The notes under the pieces were generated by a model. That model did not search any database. It saw nothing but the letters and a program-made list of their open reading frames with translations, and was not told the origin of the DNA. The position numbers and the translations under genes are program-made. Shown here piece by piece: positions 27,154 through 34,950 of a stretch of 64,000 nucleotides of DNA (positions are counted from its first letter, which is position 1; each line of letters begins with the position of its first letter). Source of the stretch: Burkholderia pseudomultivorans (GTDB lineage Bacteria; Pseudomonadota; Gammaproteobacteria; Burkholderiales; Burkholderiaceae); the NCBI RefSeq assembly GCF_902499075.1, contig NZ_CABVPP010000016.1:49314-113313 (forward strand), written 5' to 3'.

Positions 27154-27816
27154 TTTAATTTTAATGATGTCCGAGTACGTACGTACCGTGCGCATTACGC
27201 GCGGATACGCTGATTCAGAGCCGTCGCGGCCGAATCGGGAGTAGGCGGCAAACGCAAAAGACGTTGCCGTCAAAGGGAAGAATGAAGCGCGACGAGACGC
27301 GTGGCGTGATCGAGCCGACTGATGCTCGGCCGGCGTCCTGGGGCCGTCACTTGGCGATACCGGTATCCATGAAGAATCCTTGATGAAAAATGGAAAAATT
27401 TGCTCCGCTAACGAGCAGGTGAAGCATCAAGGAGGGAGAGGACAACGAATACCGCTGAGGGGGCGAGCAATGGATGAACAACTATCGAACTTCTTGAACT
27501 TCGGCCGACACGGTACCTGCTGGGCGCCACCGGCGTCAACACTTATCTTGTAACTGTTTCGTCAGGCGGCCTGCGATGCCTGGCTGCGCACCGCCGTCCC
27601 CGACGCGCCGGGCAAGCCATCCATCGGTGCAGGCCATTGTTCAGACGTTTATCTCCAGGCCACGGATTATCCGCTGCCGACCGGCTTTGGCCGATCGTTC
27701 ATGCCGAAGGGTTATAAGCAATCCCCCGCTTGCCCGGAGAGGCCGTCTTATACTGGTGAAGACGTCGGGCAGGTTCAGGTCTTTTTTGCTTGACCAGACG
27801 AACAAAGGAGGTACGT
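27154..27816. other. Long intergenic region without clear gene
   Basis: About 660 bases of mixed composition, partly A/T-rich around 27,370-27,420. Open frames exist but have no ribosome sites or family resemblance. It must hold promoters for the divergent small protein and the His-rich protein. A TATACT hexamer at 27749 could be a -10 for the latter; no good -35 fits it. Confidence 0.4.
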
Positions 27817-28164
27817 ATGAGCACCTGCAATGAGCGTCATCACGCCCAGCATGAACATCAACATGGTCCGGCTTGTGGCCATACGGCGATCAAGCATAGC
27901 GACCACGTCGACTATCTCCACGACGGCCACCTGCACCATCCGCACGGCGATCACGTAGACGAACACAAGATCGAAGTCAGCGCGAAAAATCCGGACCGGT
28001 GTACGCCGGACTGCGGCGATCATGAGCCGGGCCATGTGCACGGTCCGGGCTGCGGGCATGAAGCCGTTCCGCATGGCGATCACGTCGATTATCTGGTCAA
28101 CGGCCGCCTTCATCACCCGCATGGCGACCACTGCGACGATCATGGCACGGTGGAGCTCGCCTGA
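27817..28164 (+). CDS. Histidine-rich metal-binding protein with two tandem repeats
   Basis: 115 residues, 26 of them His. Two 35-residue repeats (16-50 and 75-109) agree at about 25 positions; each has HGPxCGH, SDHVDYL or GDHVDYL, then LHHPHGDH and D-x-H. Two Cys-containing linkers (RCTPDCGDH) lie between. There is no signal peptide. Such a protein should bind Zn, Co or Ni in the cytoplasm as a buffer or chaperone. AAAGGAGG gives a strong ribosome site. It faces the DmeR-DmeF metal-efflux operon from the other side of a structured intergenic region. Confidence 0.85.
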   Translation: MSTCNERHHAQHEHQHGPACGHTAIKHSDHVDYLHDGHLHHPHGDHVDEHKIEVSAKNPDRCTPDCGDHEPGHVHGPGCGHEAVPHGDHVDYLVNGRLHHPHGDHCDDHGTVELA

Positions 28165-28273
28165 GCACGGTTGCAGGCGGTGGTAGCGCGGACGAACGCC
28201 GAGGCTGCCGCAGCCGCGTTGAGCGCCAGGCGACGGCTCGAAAATCTTCAAGATCGCTCTCAGGTTTTCCGAC

Positions 28274-28302
28274 GGTGGGCCGATAACTTATCGGGACCCA
28301 CC
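28274..28302 (+). ncRNA. Long stem-loop, candidate part of a small RNA or 3' UTR
   Basis: GGTGGG-CCGATAA-C-TTATCGG-GA-CCCACC: two 6-7 bp arms pair on each side with only a GA bulge, a 13-bp stem. A perfect intrinsic terminator follows 28 bases later. The pair resembles the 3' half of a small RNA. Whether it is independent or the 3' UTR of the His-rich gene cannot be seen. Confidence 0.4.
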
Positions 28303-28329
28303 TCGTGCCAGAGATGTCCTTTTTCCCTC

Positions 28330-28360
28330 GCTGCTTGCGCGTCGCGCAAGCAGCTTTTTT
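28330..28360 (+). terminator. Strong intrinsic terminator
   Basis: GCTGCTTGCGC-GTC-GCGCAAGCAGC, a perfect 11-bp stem, followed by six T. It ends transcripts from the His-rich gene or from a small RNA starting in between. Confidence 0.9.
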
Positions 28361-28602
28361 CATTCCGGTTCGTCGTGACGGCAGCGCCGGTATCGGTGCT
28401 GATCGACGCGGCTTACTCCGCGTTGAAATGCGCGCGGACATCCTGACCGGCAGGCCGTTCTTGGCCGTTCTGCGCGGCAACACCGGCGTGACAAGTCGGA
28501 TCGCCGCTACTGCCTGCCGCGCCGCTCCACGCAGCCACGCCCCTCTTCGCGAAACCAGGAACGCCAGCGCTCACCAAACGCCCCAGCCACACGCGCCTTC
28601 GA

Positions 28603-28788
28603 TCAGTCAGTGGTTGTCGGCGGCAATTTCGCCTGTCTCCGCGCCCGATCATTCACGATCTGATGGCGGCGATGGTCCGTCATCTTCTTCCACGCGCGCG
28701 CTTCCTCCCGTGTCCGCAGACAGGCGACGCAGTAGCCGGTCTTGCCGTCGAACGAGCACACGTCGACGCACGGCGATTTGACCGCCAT
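28603..28788 (-). CDS. DUF1289 protein
   Basis: 61 residues. SPCVDVCSFDGKTGYCVACLR is the family hallmark with four Cys, presumably a metal or Fe-S site; a helical R/W-rich second half follows. It starts two bases after the DmeF stop on the same strand and so belongs to the dmeR-dmeF operon. No role in metal efflux has been shown for the family. Confidence 0.9.
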   Translation of the reverse strand: MAVKSPCVDVCSFDGKTGYCVACLRTREEARAWKKMTDHRRHQIVNDRARRQAKLPPTTTD

Positions 28789-28790
28789 CC

Positions 28791-30080
28791 TCAGTGCCCC
28801 CTTGCGGCCGGAACCACTTCGACGGTCACGTGCGACAGATCCTTGAAGCGTTGCAGCAGGCCATGATAGAAGCGCGAATCGCGTGCAGCATCGTCGGTCG
28901 AGACGGAGATGACCGCGCTCATGTGCCCCGGTCCGACGCGCCAGACATGCAGATCGTTGATCCGGTCGCCGCTTCCTTCGATGGCGGTGCGCACACTGTC
29001 CGCCAGCCGGCGATCCGGATTCATGTCGAGCAGAATGCCGCCGGTATCGCGCATCAAGCCATACGACCAGTTCGCGATCACCAGCGCGCCGATAATCCCC
29101 GCCACGGGATCCATCCAGATCCAGCCGAACGCACGCGCGAGCAGCAGGCCGACGATCGTCAGGACCGATACTGCCGCATCGGCGATCACGTGAATATAGG
29201 CGGAGCGGATATTGTGATCCCGCACCGCCGCAGCGGACGCGCCGTGGTCATGTTCGTCGAACGCGAGTTCGTGCTCGTTGCCATTCAACCGGACGATGGC
29301 CTTGAACTGGTGGGGTTCAGGAATATCCTCGATCGACTCCAGATAGCCGCCGCGACTTTCCATCGCAAACGCTTGCCGCGTACCGTCCGGACGGATCGTC
29401 GTCACCGACACGGCATTTGCATCGACGAGCTTGGTATCGGTCGTCGCAGGCGCTACACGGAAAACGGGCGGCACACTATCTTCGAATATCGACACGACGA
29501 ATACGCCGTGCCGATCGATGATCGTGTGCACTTCGTCTTCGTGCTCGTGACCGCCGTGACTGCCATGCGCATGCCCGTGATGATGACCGTGGCCGTGAGC
29601 ATGGCTATGGCCGTGATGATCGCCGCTTAGCAGCCAGACGCTCGCGATGTTGACGAGCAATCCGGCGACCGCGATGGGGATCGCTTCACCGAAACGGATC
29701 GGAACGGGCGCGAGCAGGCGCGCGATCGCTTCATACCCGATCAGCAGCGCGATCATCGCAAGCACGATGGCGCTGGTGAAGCCCGCCAGGTCGCCGAGCT
29801 TCCCCGTGCCGAACACGAATCGCGGGTCGCTCGCGTGTTTGCGCGCATAGGAATAGGCGAGCGCGGCGATCAGCATCGCGCCGGCGTGGGTCGACATGTG
29901 CAGCCCGTCTGCGACGAGCGCCAGCGAACCGAAGATCGAGCCGCCGACGATCTCGGCGACCATCATGGCCGCGCACAGCGCGATGACCATCCAGGTCCTG
30001 CGCTCGTTCTCCTCGTGCGCGGCGCCCAGAAAAATGTGGTCGTGGCCCGCACCGAATGCGGCGTCCTTGAATTCGCTCAT
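28791..30080 (-). CDS. dmeF: Cation diffusion facilitator, Co/Ni exporter DmeF
   Basis: 429 residues of the CDF family. Six membrane helices, with VADGLHMSTHAGAM and YIHVIADAAVSVL carrying the metal-transport H/D residues. A large His-rich cytoplasmic loop (about 150-185) lies between helices IV and V, and an extra domain inserted after it (about 190-285) is typical of DmeF. It exports Co(II) and Ni(II) from the cytoplasm by proton exchange. It follows the DmeR repressor gene by 12 bases. The regulator's ligand set supports Co/Ni over Zn. Confidence 0.94.
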   Translation of the reverse strand: MSEFKDAAFGAGHDHIFLGAAHEENERRTWMVIALCAAMMVAEIVGGSIFGSLALVADGLHMSTHAGAMLIAALAYSYARKHASDPRFVFGTGKLGDLAGFTSAIVLAMIALLIGYEAIARLLAPVPIRFGEAIPIAVAGLLVNIASVWLLSGDHHGHSHAHGHGHHHGHAHGSHGGHEHEDEVHTIIDRHGVFVVSIFEDSVPPVFRVAPATTDTKLVDANAVSVTTIRPDGTRQAFAMESRGGYLESIEDIPEPHQFKAIVRLNGNEHELAFDEHDHGASAAAVRDHNIRSAYIHVIADAAVSVLTIVGLLLARAFGWIWMDPVAGIIGALVIANWSYGLMRDTGGILLDMNPDRRLADSVRTAIEGSGDRINDLHVWRVGPGHMSAVISVSTDDAARDSRFYHGLLQRFKDLSHVTVEVVPAARGH

Positions 30081-30092
30081 CTCGGCACTCGA

Positions 30093-30365
30093 TTACTTGA
30101 AATAGCTGTGGACGACTTCGATCAGCTGCTCGGTCGCGCTGCCCTCGTCTTCGTGCCCGTCGGCGTCGACGAGATGGCTGCGAATGTGATCTTCGAGCAC
30201 GACCGCGAGCAGGCCGTTCATTGCGCCGCGGCTGCTGGTGATGAGCTGCAGGATTTCGTTGCAGCCGCGCTCTTCTTCGAGCGCACGCTCGATCGCTTCG
30301 ACCTGTCCCTTGATGCGGCGAACGCGGTTCAGCAGCTTTTGTTTTTCCTTGATGGTGTGGCTCAT
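30093..30365 (-). CDS. dmeR: CsoR/RcnR-family metal repressor DmeR
   Basis: 90 residues, all-helical. His3, Cys35, His60 and His64 fall at exactly the positions of the Ni/Co ligands of E. coli RcnR, so Ni(II)/Co(II) sensing is likely; a Cu(I) CsoR would have a different set. The apo-protein should repress its own operon and release on metal binding. Two G-tract operators lie upstream of its start. GGGAG gives the ribosome site. Confidence 0.94.
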   Translation of the reverse strand: MSHTIKEKQKLLNRVRRIKGQVEAIERALEEERGCNEILQLITSSRGAMNGLLAVVLEDHIRSHLVDADGHEDEGSATEQLIEVVHSYFK

Positions 30366-30378
30366 GGTGGCTCCCTTC

Positions 30379-30399
30379 CTATAGCGGGGGGGAGTATAT
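30379..30399 (-). promoter_or_regulatory. DmeR operator 1
   Basis: CTATAGCGGGGGGAGTATAT (plus strand) has a six-G core flanked by TATA(G) and GTATAT arms. This is the RcnR/DmeR type of site (TACT-G6-AGTA and relatives). It lies 14 bases upstream of the dmeR start codon and so overlaps the transcript leader or promoter. Confidence 0.7.
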
Positions 30400-30415
30400 G
30401 CCAGTTCGCGAATCC

Positions 30416-30435
30416 ATATAGGGAGGAGGGGTATG
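30416..30435 (-). promoter_or_regulatory. DmeR operator 2 (degenerate)
   Basis: ATATAGGGAGGAGGGGTATG has similar arms and an interrupted G-tract. It is 37 bases beyond operator 1. Weaker than the first. Confidence 0.4.
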
Positions 30436-30746
30436 CAAGGTGCAGTGGGAAGACCGCGAGGATGCCTCTTTTTCGGAGAGACGATAGATAGTTGCGGGCT
30501 CTCGGGAAAAGATGTTCTTGGATACGGAAATTCGAAGAAAAATCGTCCTCGGGAAGGTCACCGCCCCCCTGCCTTGGTGTTTCGATGGAATTTGGCGACA
30601 ACCATCGCCGTAGAAGTGCGCGTCAGGACCCGGCAATACCTGTTGGAGTAACCAAAGTGCTGGACACAGTCATCTACTTGCAACAACGGGTGGGGACGCG
30701 ATAAATCGAGAAGCGGCCCGATGTTCTCAAGCCGCGCTAGTCATCG
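30436..30746. other. Intergenic start of the low-GC island
   Basis: About 310 bases without a gene; composition drops compared with the flanks. It holds degenerate repeats of an insertion-type terminus (next entry) and otherwise nothing recognisable. Confidence 0.5.
30500..30553 (+). repeat. Degenerate copy of island repeat (two units)
   Basis: TCTCGGGAAAAGATGTTCTT followed by GG, ATACGGAAATTC, then GAAGAAAAATCGTCCTCGGG. The same two-unit layout with the same ACGGAAATTC spacer occurs at 33,233-33,284. A weak inverted unit lies at 30,454-30,481. Such repeated units are typical of insertion-sequence ends. Confidence 0.6.
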
Positions 30747-32189
30747 TTATTTCGGTACCACCAGTGGAAGCGGAATGGCGGCCATGCTTGTCCGATCGGC
30801 TTGGGTGGTCTCGTTCAATTTGACCATCTTTGATTGGGGGAGCTCGTCTGGGTCGGCGCCGTACCGAACCGCAACCCACTGGAAGAAATATGCATTCGGG
30901 CTGGTATCAAGCGAGATCGAATATCCCCGCTTGCCGGCACTGAACGCCGGCTTCGCGTCTGCGACGTTCGTTTTCCTATGTGGATGATATGTAAGGGTAC
31001 CCGTGCGCTCCTCGGCAACCTGACATTGTTCGATGAGATGCACCGAGAAGCGGTTTAACAAGTATGCCTTGCCAAAATATTGCTCGCGCATCACATGATG
31101 GACCTCCCCGGACCCTTTGCGCAATTGTCGCCATACAGCGTCGCGCACGCCCTTGACGCGCGCGAGCTCCATCGCAACGGTCTGGCATTGCCTGTCGATG
31201 GGGTCGAAGCTACTCGCCCCAGACCAAGTGGTGACGAGGCGACTTTGTCGCTCAAGTGATTCGAGGCGCGGCGTCACTTTCTCGATCGCATTTGCAACCA
31301 ATACATCGCTTTTCAATTCTTCAATCATCTGGAGAGGATGATTGTGGATTGTTAGAAGTCTCAGGACGTCCTGTAGCGCCCCATCACCTCCCCCGAATAC
31401 ACAGGAGTTGCCGAAACAGGTTTGGGGGAGCTTCAGATCATCGTTGTCCCAGAATCGCTTTCCTTCTACAAACTCAAAGTCAGGAAGGGCGACACGCTCT
31501 TCCCCCATTCCTGCCGCGAGAACGACGTAGTCGGGGACGAATGGCGCACCGGTAGGCGCCGGTCTCCTTTTGTGGTCGAGACAGCCCTCGGGAAGCACGT
31601 ATTCCGGGCTTTTCGATGTGGTCGCACCGGAGGCGCTGCCATGGTGGGCAACAAAGTCACGCACAAAGGTCGCGACATCGGTAGGTACCGCGCCAAAAAA
31701 GAACCGCGCTTTTCCTGGTGAAAACGTATGCGCGGCGAGCCAAGTCTTTAACCTATTCGCAAAGTCGGCAGCAGAAATCGGTTGATTCGCCGTCCATGTT
31801 GGCGTGGCACTGTGCGGTGGATCTAGCGGGTGCACTGGTGGATAGGTTTGGCAATCGTATCCGAGTTCGGGCCATTCGTACATGAAAGGCCCGACGTAGC
31901 GACTCGTCACGCCGGCCTGAAGGCTGAACGGCTCCCGCTTGCTGTCGACGAGTAAGACCTCCATGTCAAGCTCACTCGCCATCGCTGCTGCGGAAATTCC
32001 ACCCACTCCGCCGCCGACGATCAAGACTCGCCGGCAGCCCGGCTCATTCTCCTTCAAGTCGCGCATCAGCAGCTGCGCACGCACGATCTGATCACGCATG
32101 CTGGCGTGAAGGACCCCAGTCGAGAGGTCAAACGTCCTGGCAGCGCACTTGTGCGCCAGCAGTGCAAGTCCATTTGCTTTTTTCGTCAC
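30747..32189 (-). CDS. FAD/NAD(P)-binding flavoprotein of unknown role
   Basis: 480 residues. A first dinucleotide-binding fold RRVLIVGGGVGGISAAAMAS (about 53-72) with acidic end LLVDSKREPF, and a second one NSCVFGGGDGALQDVLRLL (about 260-278), give the two-Rossmann layout of thioredoxin-reductase or monooxygenase-like proteins. No CxxC redox motif was seen beside the second fold. The start codon is GTG, overlapping the stop of the upstream gene by four bases (GTGA). Codon use and GC are clearly lower than in the rest of the window, a sign of horizontal transfer. Substrate and process unknown. Confidence 0.75.
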   Translation of the reverse strand: MTKKANGLALLAHKCAARTFDLSTGVLHASMRDQIVRAQLLMRDLKENEPGCRRVLIVGGGVGGISAAAMASELDMEVLLVDSKREPFSLQAGVTSRYVGPFMYEWPELGYDCQTYPPVHPLDPPHSATPTWTANQPISAADFANRLKTWLAAHTFSPGKARFFFGAVPTDVATFVRDFVAHHGSASGATTSKSPEYVLPEGCLDHKRRPAPTGAPFVPDYVVLAAGMGEERVALPDFEFVEGKRFWDNDDLKLPQTCFGNSCVFGGGDGALQDVLRLLTIHNHPLQMIEELKSDVLVANAIEKVTPRLESLERQSRLVTTWSGASSFDPIDRQCQTVAMELARVKGVRDAVWRQLRKGSGEVHHVMREQYFGKAYLLNRFSVHLIEQCQVAEERTGTLTYHPHRKTNVADAKPAFSAGKRGYSISLDTSPNAYFFQWVAVRYGADPDELPQSKMVKLNETTQADRTSMAAIPLPLVVPK

Positions 32190-32611
32190 GAGCGGTCTCC
32201 GATACGAGCGAGCAAGCGGCCGAAATCGTCATTCGTTAACGCAAACAGAGTCGCATGAGAAAGCACTTCACGATACCCGGCTCCGCGTCCGTTTTCACCA
32301 TCGCCATTGTCATTTCCAGGAGGGGCATCGGGTGGTCGATTGCCGGGAGGACGTTGCGAAGGCGTCACATCGAAGATCGGCCCGGGCTGATGCGTCAACT
32401 GGTAGCTCCCCCTACCGTCCGATCTCACGAGCCCCAACGACATAAGCGTTCGCAGCACTCCGTGAACGAGCGGCGCCCAACTGTGCGGTAGTGAAGGCCA
32501 ACGCTCGGGGTAACGCTCATGGGTTTCCTGGATGTTTTCTGGCGTAAACGCGCTTCTCCCTTCAGCATGTAGTTGCCGGATGGATTCAATGATCTGCTGC
32601 TCTCTGGTCAT
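32186..32611 (-). CDS. Winged-helix-like partner of the flavoprotein
   Basis: 141 residues from MTREQQIIESIRQLHAEGRS. Residues 1-70 look like a winged helix (FTPENIQETHERYPERWPSL, then HGVLRTLMSLGLVRSDGRGS). A Pro/Gly/Asn-rich linker of about 40 residues follows and a short helical tail (REVLSHATLFALTNDDFGRL). Overlap with the flavoprotein gene by four bases shows translational coupling. An ATG 24 codons upstream is possible but the extension looks random. The protein could be a repressor or a DNA-binding subunit; unknown. Confidence 0.65.
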   Translation of the reverse strand: MTREQQIIESIRQLHAEGRSAFTPENIQETHERYPERWPSLPHSWAPLVHGVLRTLMSLGLVRSDGRGSYQLTHQPGPIFDVTPSQRPPGNRPPDAPPGNDNGDGENGRGAGYREVLSHATLFALTNDDFGRLLARIGDRS

Positions 32612-33936
32612 CGTTGGTCTCGGTGGATATTCGCTTTTCTCGTCGGGAAGTCGTCGTCCAATGACAAACCCACACCACAGCACGATGTCACGCGTCGATG
32701 TGGCAGAAACGCCGGATCTCCCGTAGACCCGAGAGTATCATCACGCATTGCCCGATAGGCTGCGTCACTAGGAGAGAGAGCAAACCCATATGGAATTGGG
32801 TTGTCGAGAAAAATTTCAAAGGGCGTGGTGATTGTGCTTCCCTGTTGGTGTGGGTCTTGCGGGTCGCATGACTTTTGACGAGGTTTGCCATAGAGGCTTT
32901 TAACGCATCGACTAGTCGTGGAGGCAAATTCTATAAAGCGTCAGTGATCGTCTAGCGAAGGTCCAGCAATCTCCCGGAACCAATCAAAAGCGATGCATCT
33001 TAATACTCGGTATTCAGATCGTGAAATCAATCAGGAGTGTGATTGAATTTGGCGAGCGGTAAAGCTGGGTGAATCGAGAGATGGGCATCACCTCGGTAGT
33101 ATTCCCTCGCTGTCGCAATTTGTGCACCGAGTAGGTCGGTCCAGTCGTGTGGGCTCTCAGAAAAGATGTCCTCGGCACCGTATACAAATCAACGACTTGG
33201 ATATCTTTTTTGGGACGATCGCATGCCACCCGTCTCAGAAAAGATGTCCTTGGGCACGGAAATTCTCAGAAAAGTTGTCCTTGGAAGCATCGCTTGCCTG
33301 CGTTCGCGTACCCATGGAGCGGGAGAACGTCGCGCGACGCTTGGGCGACCTCAAGGGCAATGCCCGTATCGGAGACGATTTTGATGCGGCGCTTCCCGCT
33401 TCCCGAAGAAGTGCGCGCCGTATTTGAGGGTCGTTAGGCCTGCACGTCGGCGACGACTGGAATTCACCGATTGTTCGGCCATCCCATTAGCTCAAGCAAC
33501 TTCCGACTGTTCTCCGTTAGAGTCGCCAGCGTTTCCGATTCTGAGCAGCCCCAACTCGACCCGAGCAATTGCGCAGTTCGGGCCATACTCCACGGCTGAC
33601 CGGATTCGTCCTCAATCGTGATGAATAGCACGCCCCTTCGCAGTCCGTGGTCGCTGCCTGACTATCACGATGCCGCACGAGATGCTCCTCGAACCGCACT
33701 GGCACGCTAAGCAAGATTTCCAGCTCAGTTGCCCCCTCGATATGTCGCCTTTTATTTAAAGACAACATATTGAGACTGCGGACATCTTTTCCAAGAGTCA
33801 ACACATCCGGCCGGAAGTGGAAATTTCCGGCTCACACCCCGTACCGGCACCCACCCGCCAAACTGTACCGGTACTGTACCGCCAACCGTCGCTAAACTGA
33901 CCTCCATCACCCGCCCTTCCCGATGGAGACCCCGCG
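32612..33936. other. Gene-poor, low-GC stretch with insertion-element relics
   Basis: About 1,300 bases. Small open frames are present on both strands (for example 32,688-32,927 and 33,517-33,804 minus) but none has a clear ribosome site or family. The second half carries three direct and two inverted copies of the island repeat, described separately. Confidence 0.5.
33155..33797. mobile_element. Relic of an insertion element with multiple terminal repeats
   Basis: Left side: three direct copies of TCTCAGAAAAGATGTCCTTG-like units at 33,155, 33,233 and 33,264. Right side: inverted copies at 33,761-33,776 (GACAACATATTGAGAC) and 33,779-33,797 (CGGACATCTTTTCCAAGAG). Several repeats at both ends in inverted orientation is the pattern of IS21-type elements. 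No transposase frame remains in the about 640 bases. Family assignment is inference. Confidence 0.5.
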
Positions 33937-34554
33937 ATGGAATTCCTCACCCTGAGTGCGCTGCCCGCCGGCATGCTGTTCGCGCTCGTCACGACGATCA
34001 CGCCCGGCCCGAACAACACGATGCTGCTCGCGTCCGGCGTCAACTTCGGTTTCCGCCGCACGATGCCGCACCTGTTCGGCATCAGCATCGGCGTCGCGAT
34101 CCTGATGCTCTGCGTCGGCTTCGGGCTCGGCGAAGTATTCAAGCGCGTGCCGCTGCTCTACACGATCCTCGAAGTCGCCAGCGTCGCGTACCTGCTGTAC
34201 CTCGCGTGGCGTATCGGCACATCCGGCGAAGTGAAGGCTCACGGCGCGAAGCCGCGACCGATGACGTTCATCGAAGCCGCCGCGTTCCAGTGGGTCAACC
34301 CGAAGGCATGGATGATGGTGCTGACCGCCGCGACGACGATCCGCCTGTCCGCCGACTACGGGATGAACGCCGCGTGGATGGCCGTCCTGTTCATCCTGAT
34401 CGGCTTCCCGTGCATCAGCCTGTGGGCCGCGTTCGGCCTCGGCCTGCGGCGCTTCCTGTCGAACCCGCGCGCGCTGCGCATCTTCAACATGACGATGGCC
34501 GTGCTGCTGATCCTGTCCCTGTATCCGCTCGTCGCGCACCTGCTGCAGCAGTGA
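33937..34554 (+). CDS. LysE/RhtB-family amino-acid exporter
   Basis: 205 residues with about six membrane helices. The N-terminal TTITPGPNNTMLLASGVNFG is the family signature, and FQWVNPKAWMMVLTA is the second conserved motif. These proteins export amino acids such as threonine, homoserine or lysine. It stands right at the border where normal high GC resumes. Substrate unknown. Confidence 0.93.
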   Translation: MEFLTLSALPAGMLFALVTTITPGPNNTMLLASGVNFGFRRTMPHLFGISIGVAILMLCVGFGLGEVFKRVPLLYTILEVASVAYLLYLAWRIGTSGEVKAHGAKPRPMTFIEAAAFQWVNPKAWMMVLTAATTIRLSADYGMNAAWMAVLFILIGFPCISLWAAFGLGLRRFLSNPRALRIFNMTMAVLLILSLYPLVAHLLQQ

Positions 34555-34662
34555 GCGCTCACCGCGCGCCCGTTGAGCTTCGCGTGAGGCAGGCGTACCC
34601 TTTTGGTACGGGTGCGCGCAGTCGTTTCGCCGGTTGCGCCGCCGATGCCGGGAGAAATGCCG

Positions 34663-34911
34663 ATGAAGTCACTGCTGAAGGCCGGCGAGCACATCGAGGG
34701 CATGCACTGGGTGGCCGAGTATCACCCGGACACGCACGACATCCGTGTGCTGCGCGAAGACATCGAGGTCGGCACGTACTGCGCGCCGCCGACGCTGTTC
34801 GGCGAAGAGGAAGACATGGGCGCCGCGAACCTTGCCGATCATCGCAGCCGGGAGGCCGCGCTGCGCGCGTATCTGCGCAACTTCGTCAAGGAACACGACG
34901 CCGAGGAATAG
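34663..34911 (+). CDS. Small acidic hypothetical protein
   Basis: 82 residues, acidic, soluble: MKSLLKAGEHIEGMHWVAEY, a central VLREDIEVGTYCAPPTLFGEE and a helical end. The ATG has GGGAGAAA eight bases upstream, which favours this start over one 20 codons earlier. Codon pattern fits the genome. Family not recognised. Convergent with the pcaK-like gene 39 bases away. Confidence 0.6.
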   Translation: MKSLLKAGEHIEGMHWVAEYHPDTHDIRVLREDIEVGTYCAPPTLFGEEEDMGAANLADHRSREAALRAYLRNFVKEHDAEE

Positions 34912-34950
34912 CGCCGCGAAGGCCGGCGCATCGCACCGGCCCGCGCGCGC

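Larger units (their letters stand above)
28165..28602. other. Non-coding region with structured RNA signals
   Basis: About 440 bases between the His-rich gene and the convergent DUF1289 gene. The first 200 bases hold two strong hairpins described separately; from 28,361 on nothing convincing was found. Confidence 0.5.

Noticed and set aside
33517-33804. 95-codon minus frame in the insertion-element relic
   Set aside because: It runs through the inverted terminal repeats and lacks a ribosome site and transposase motifs.
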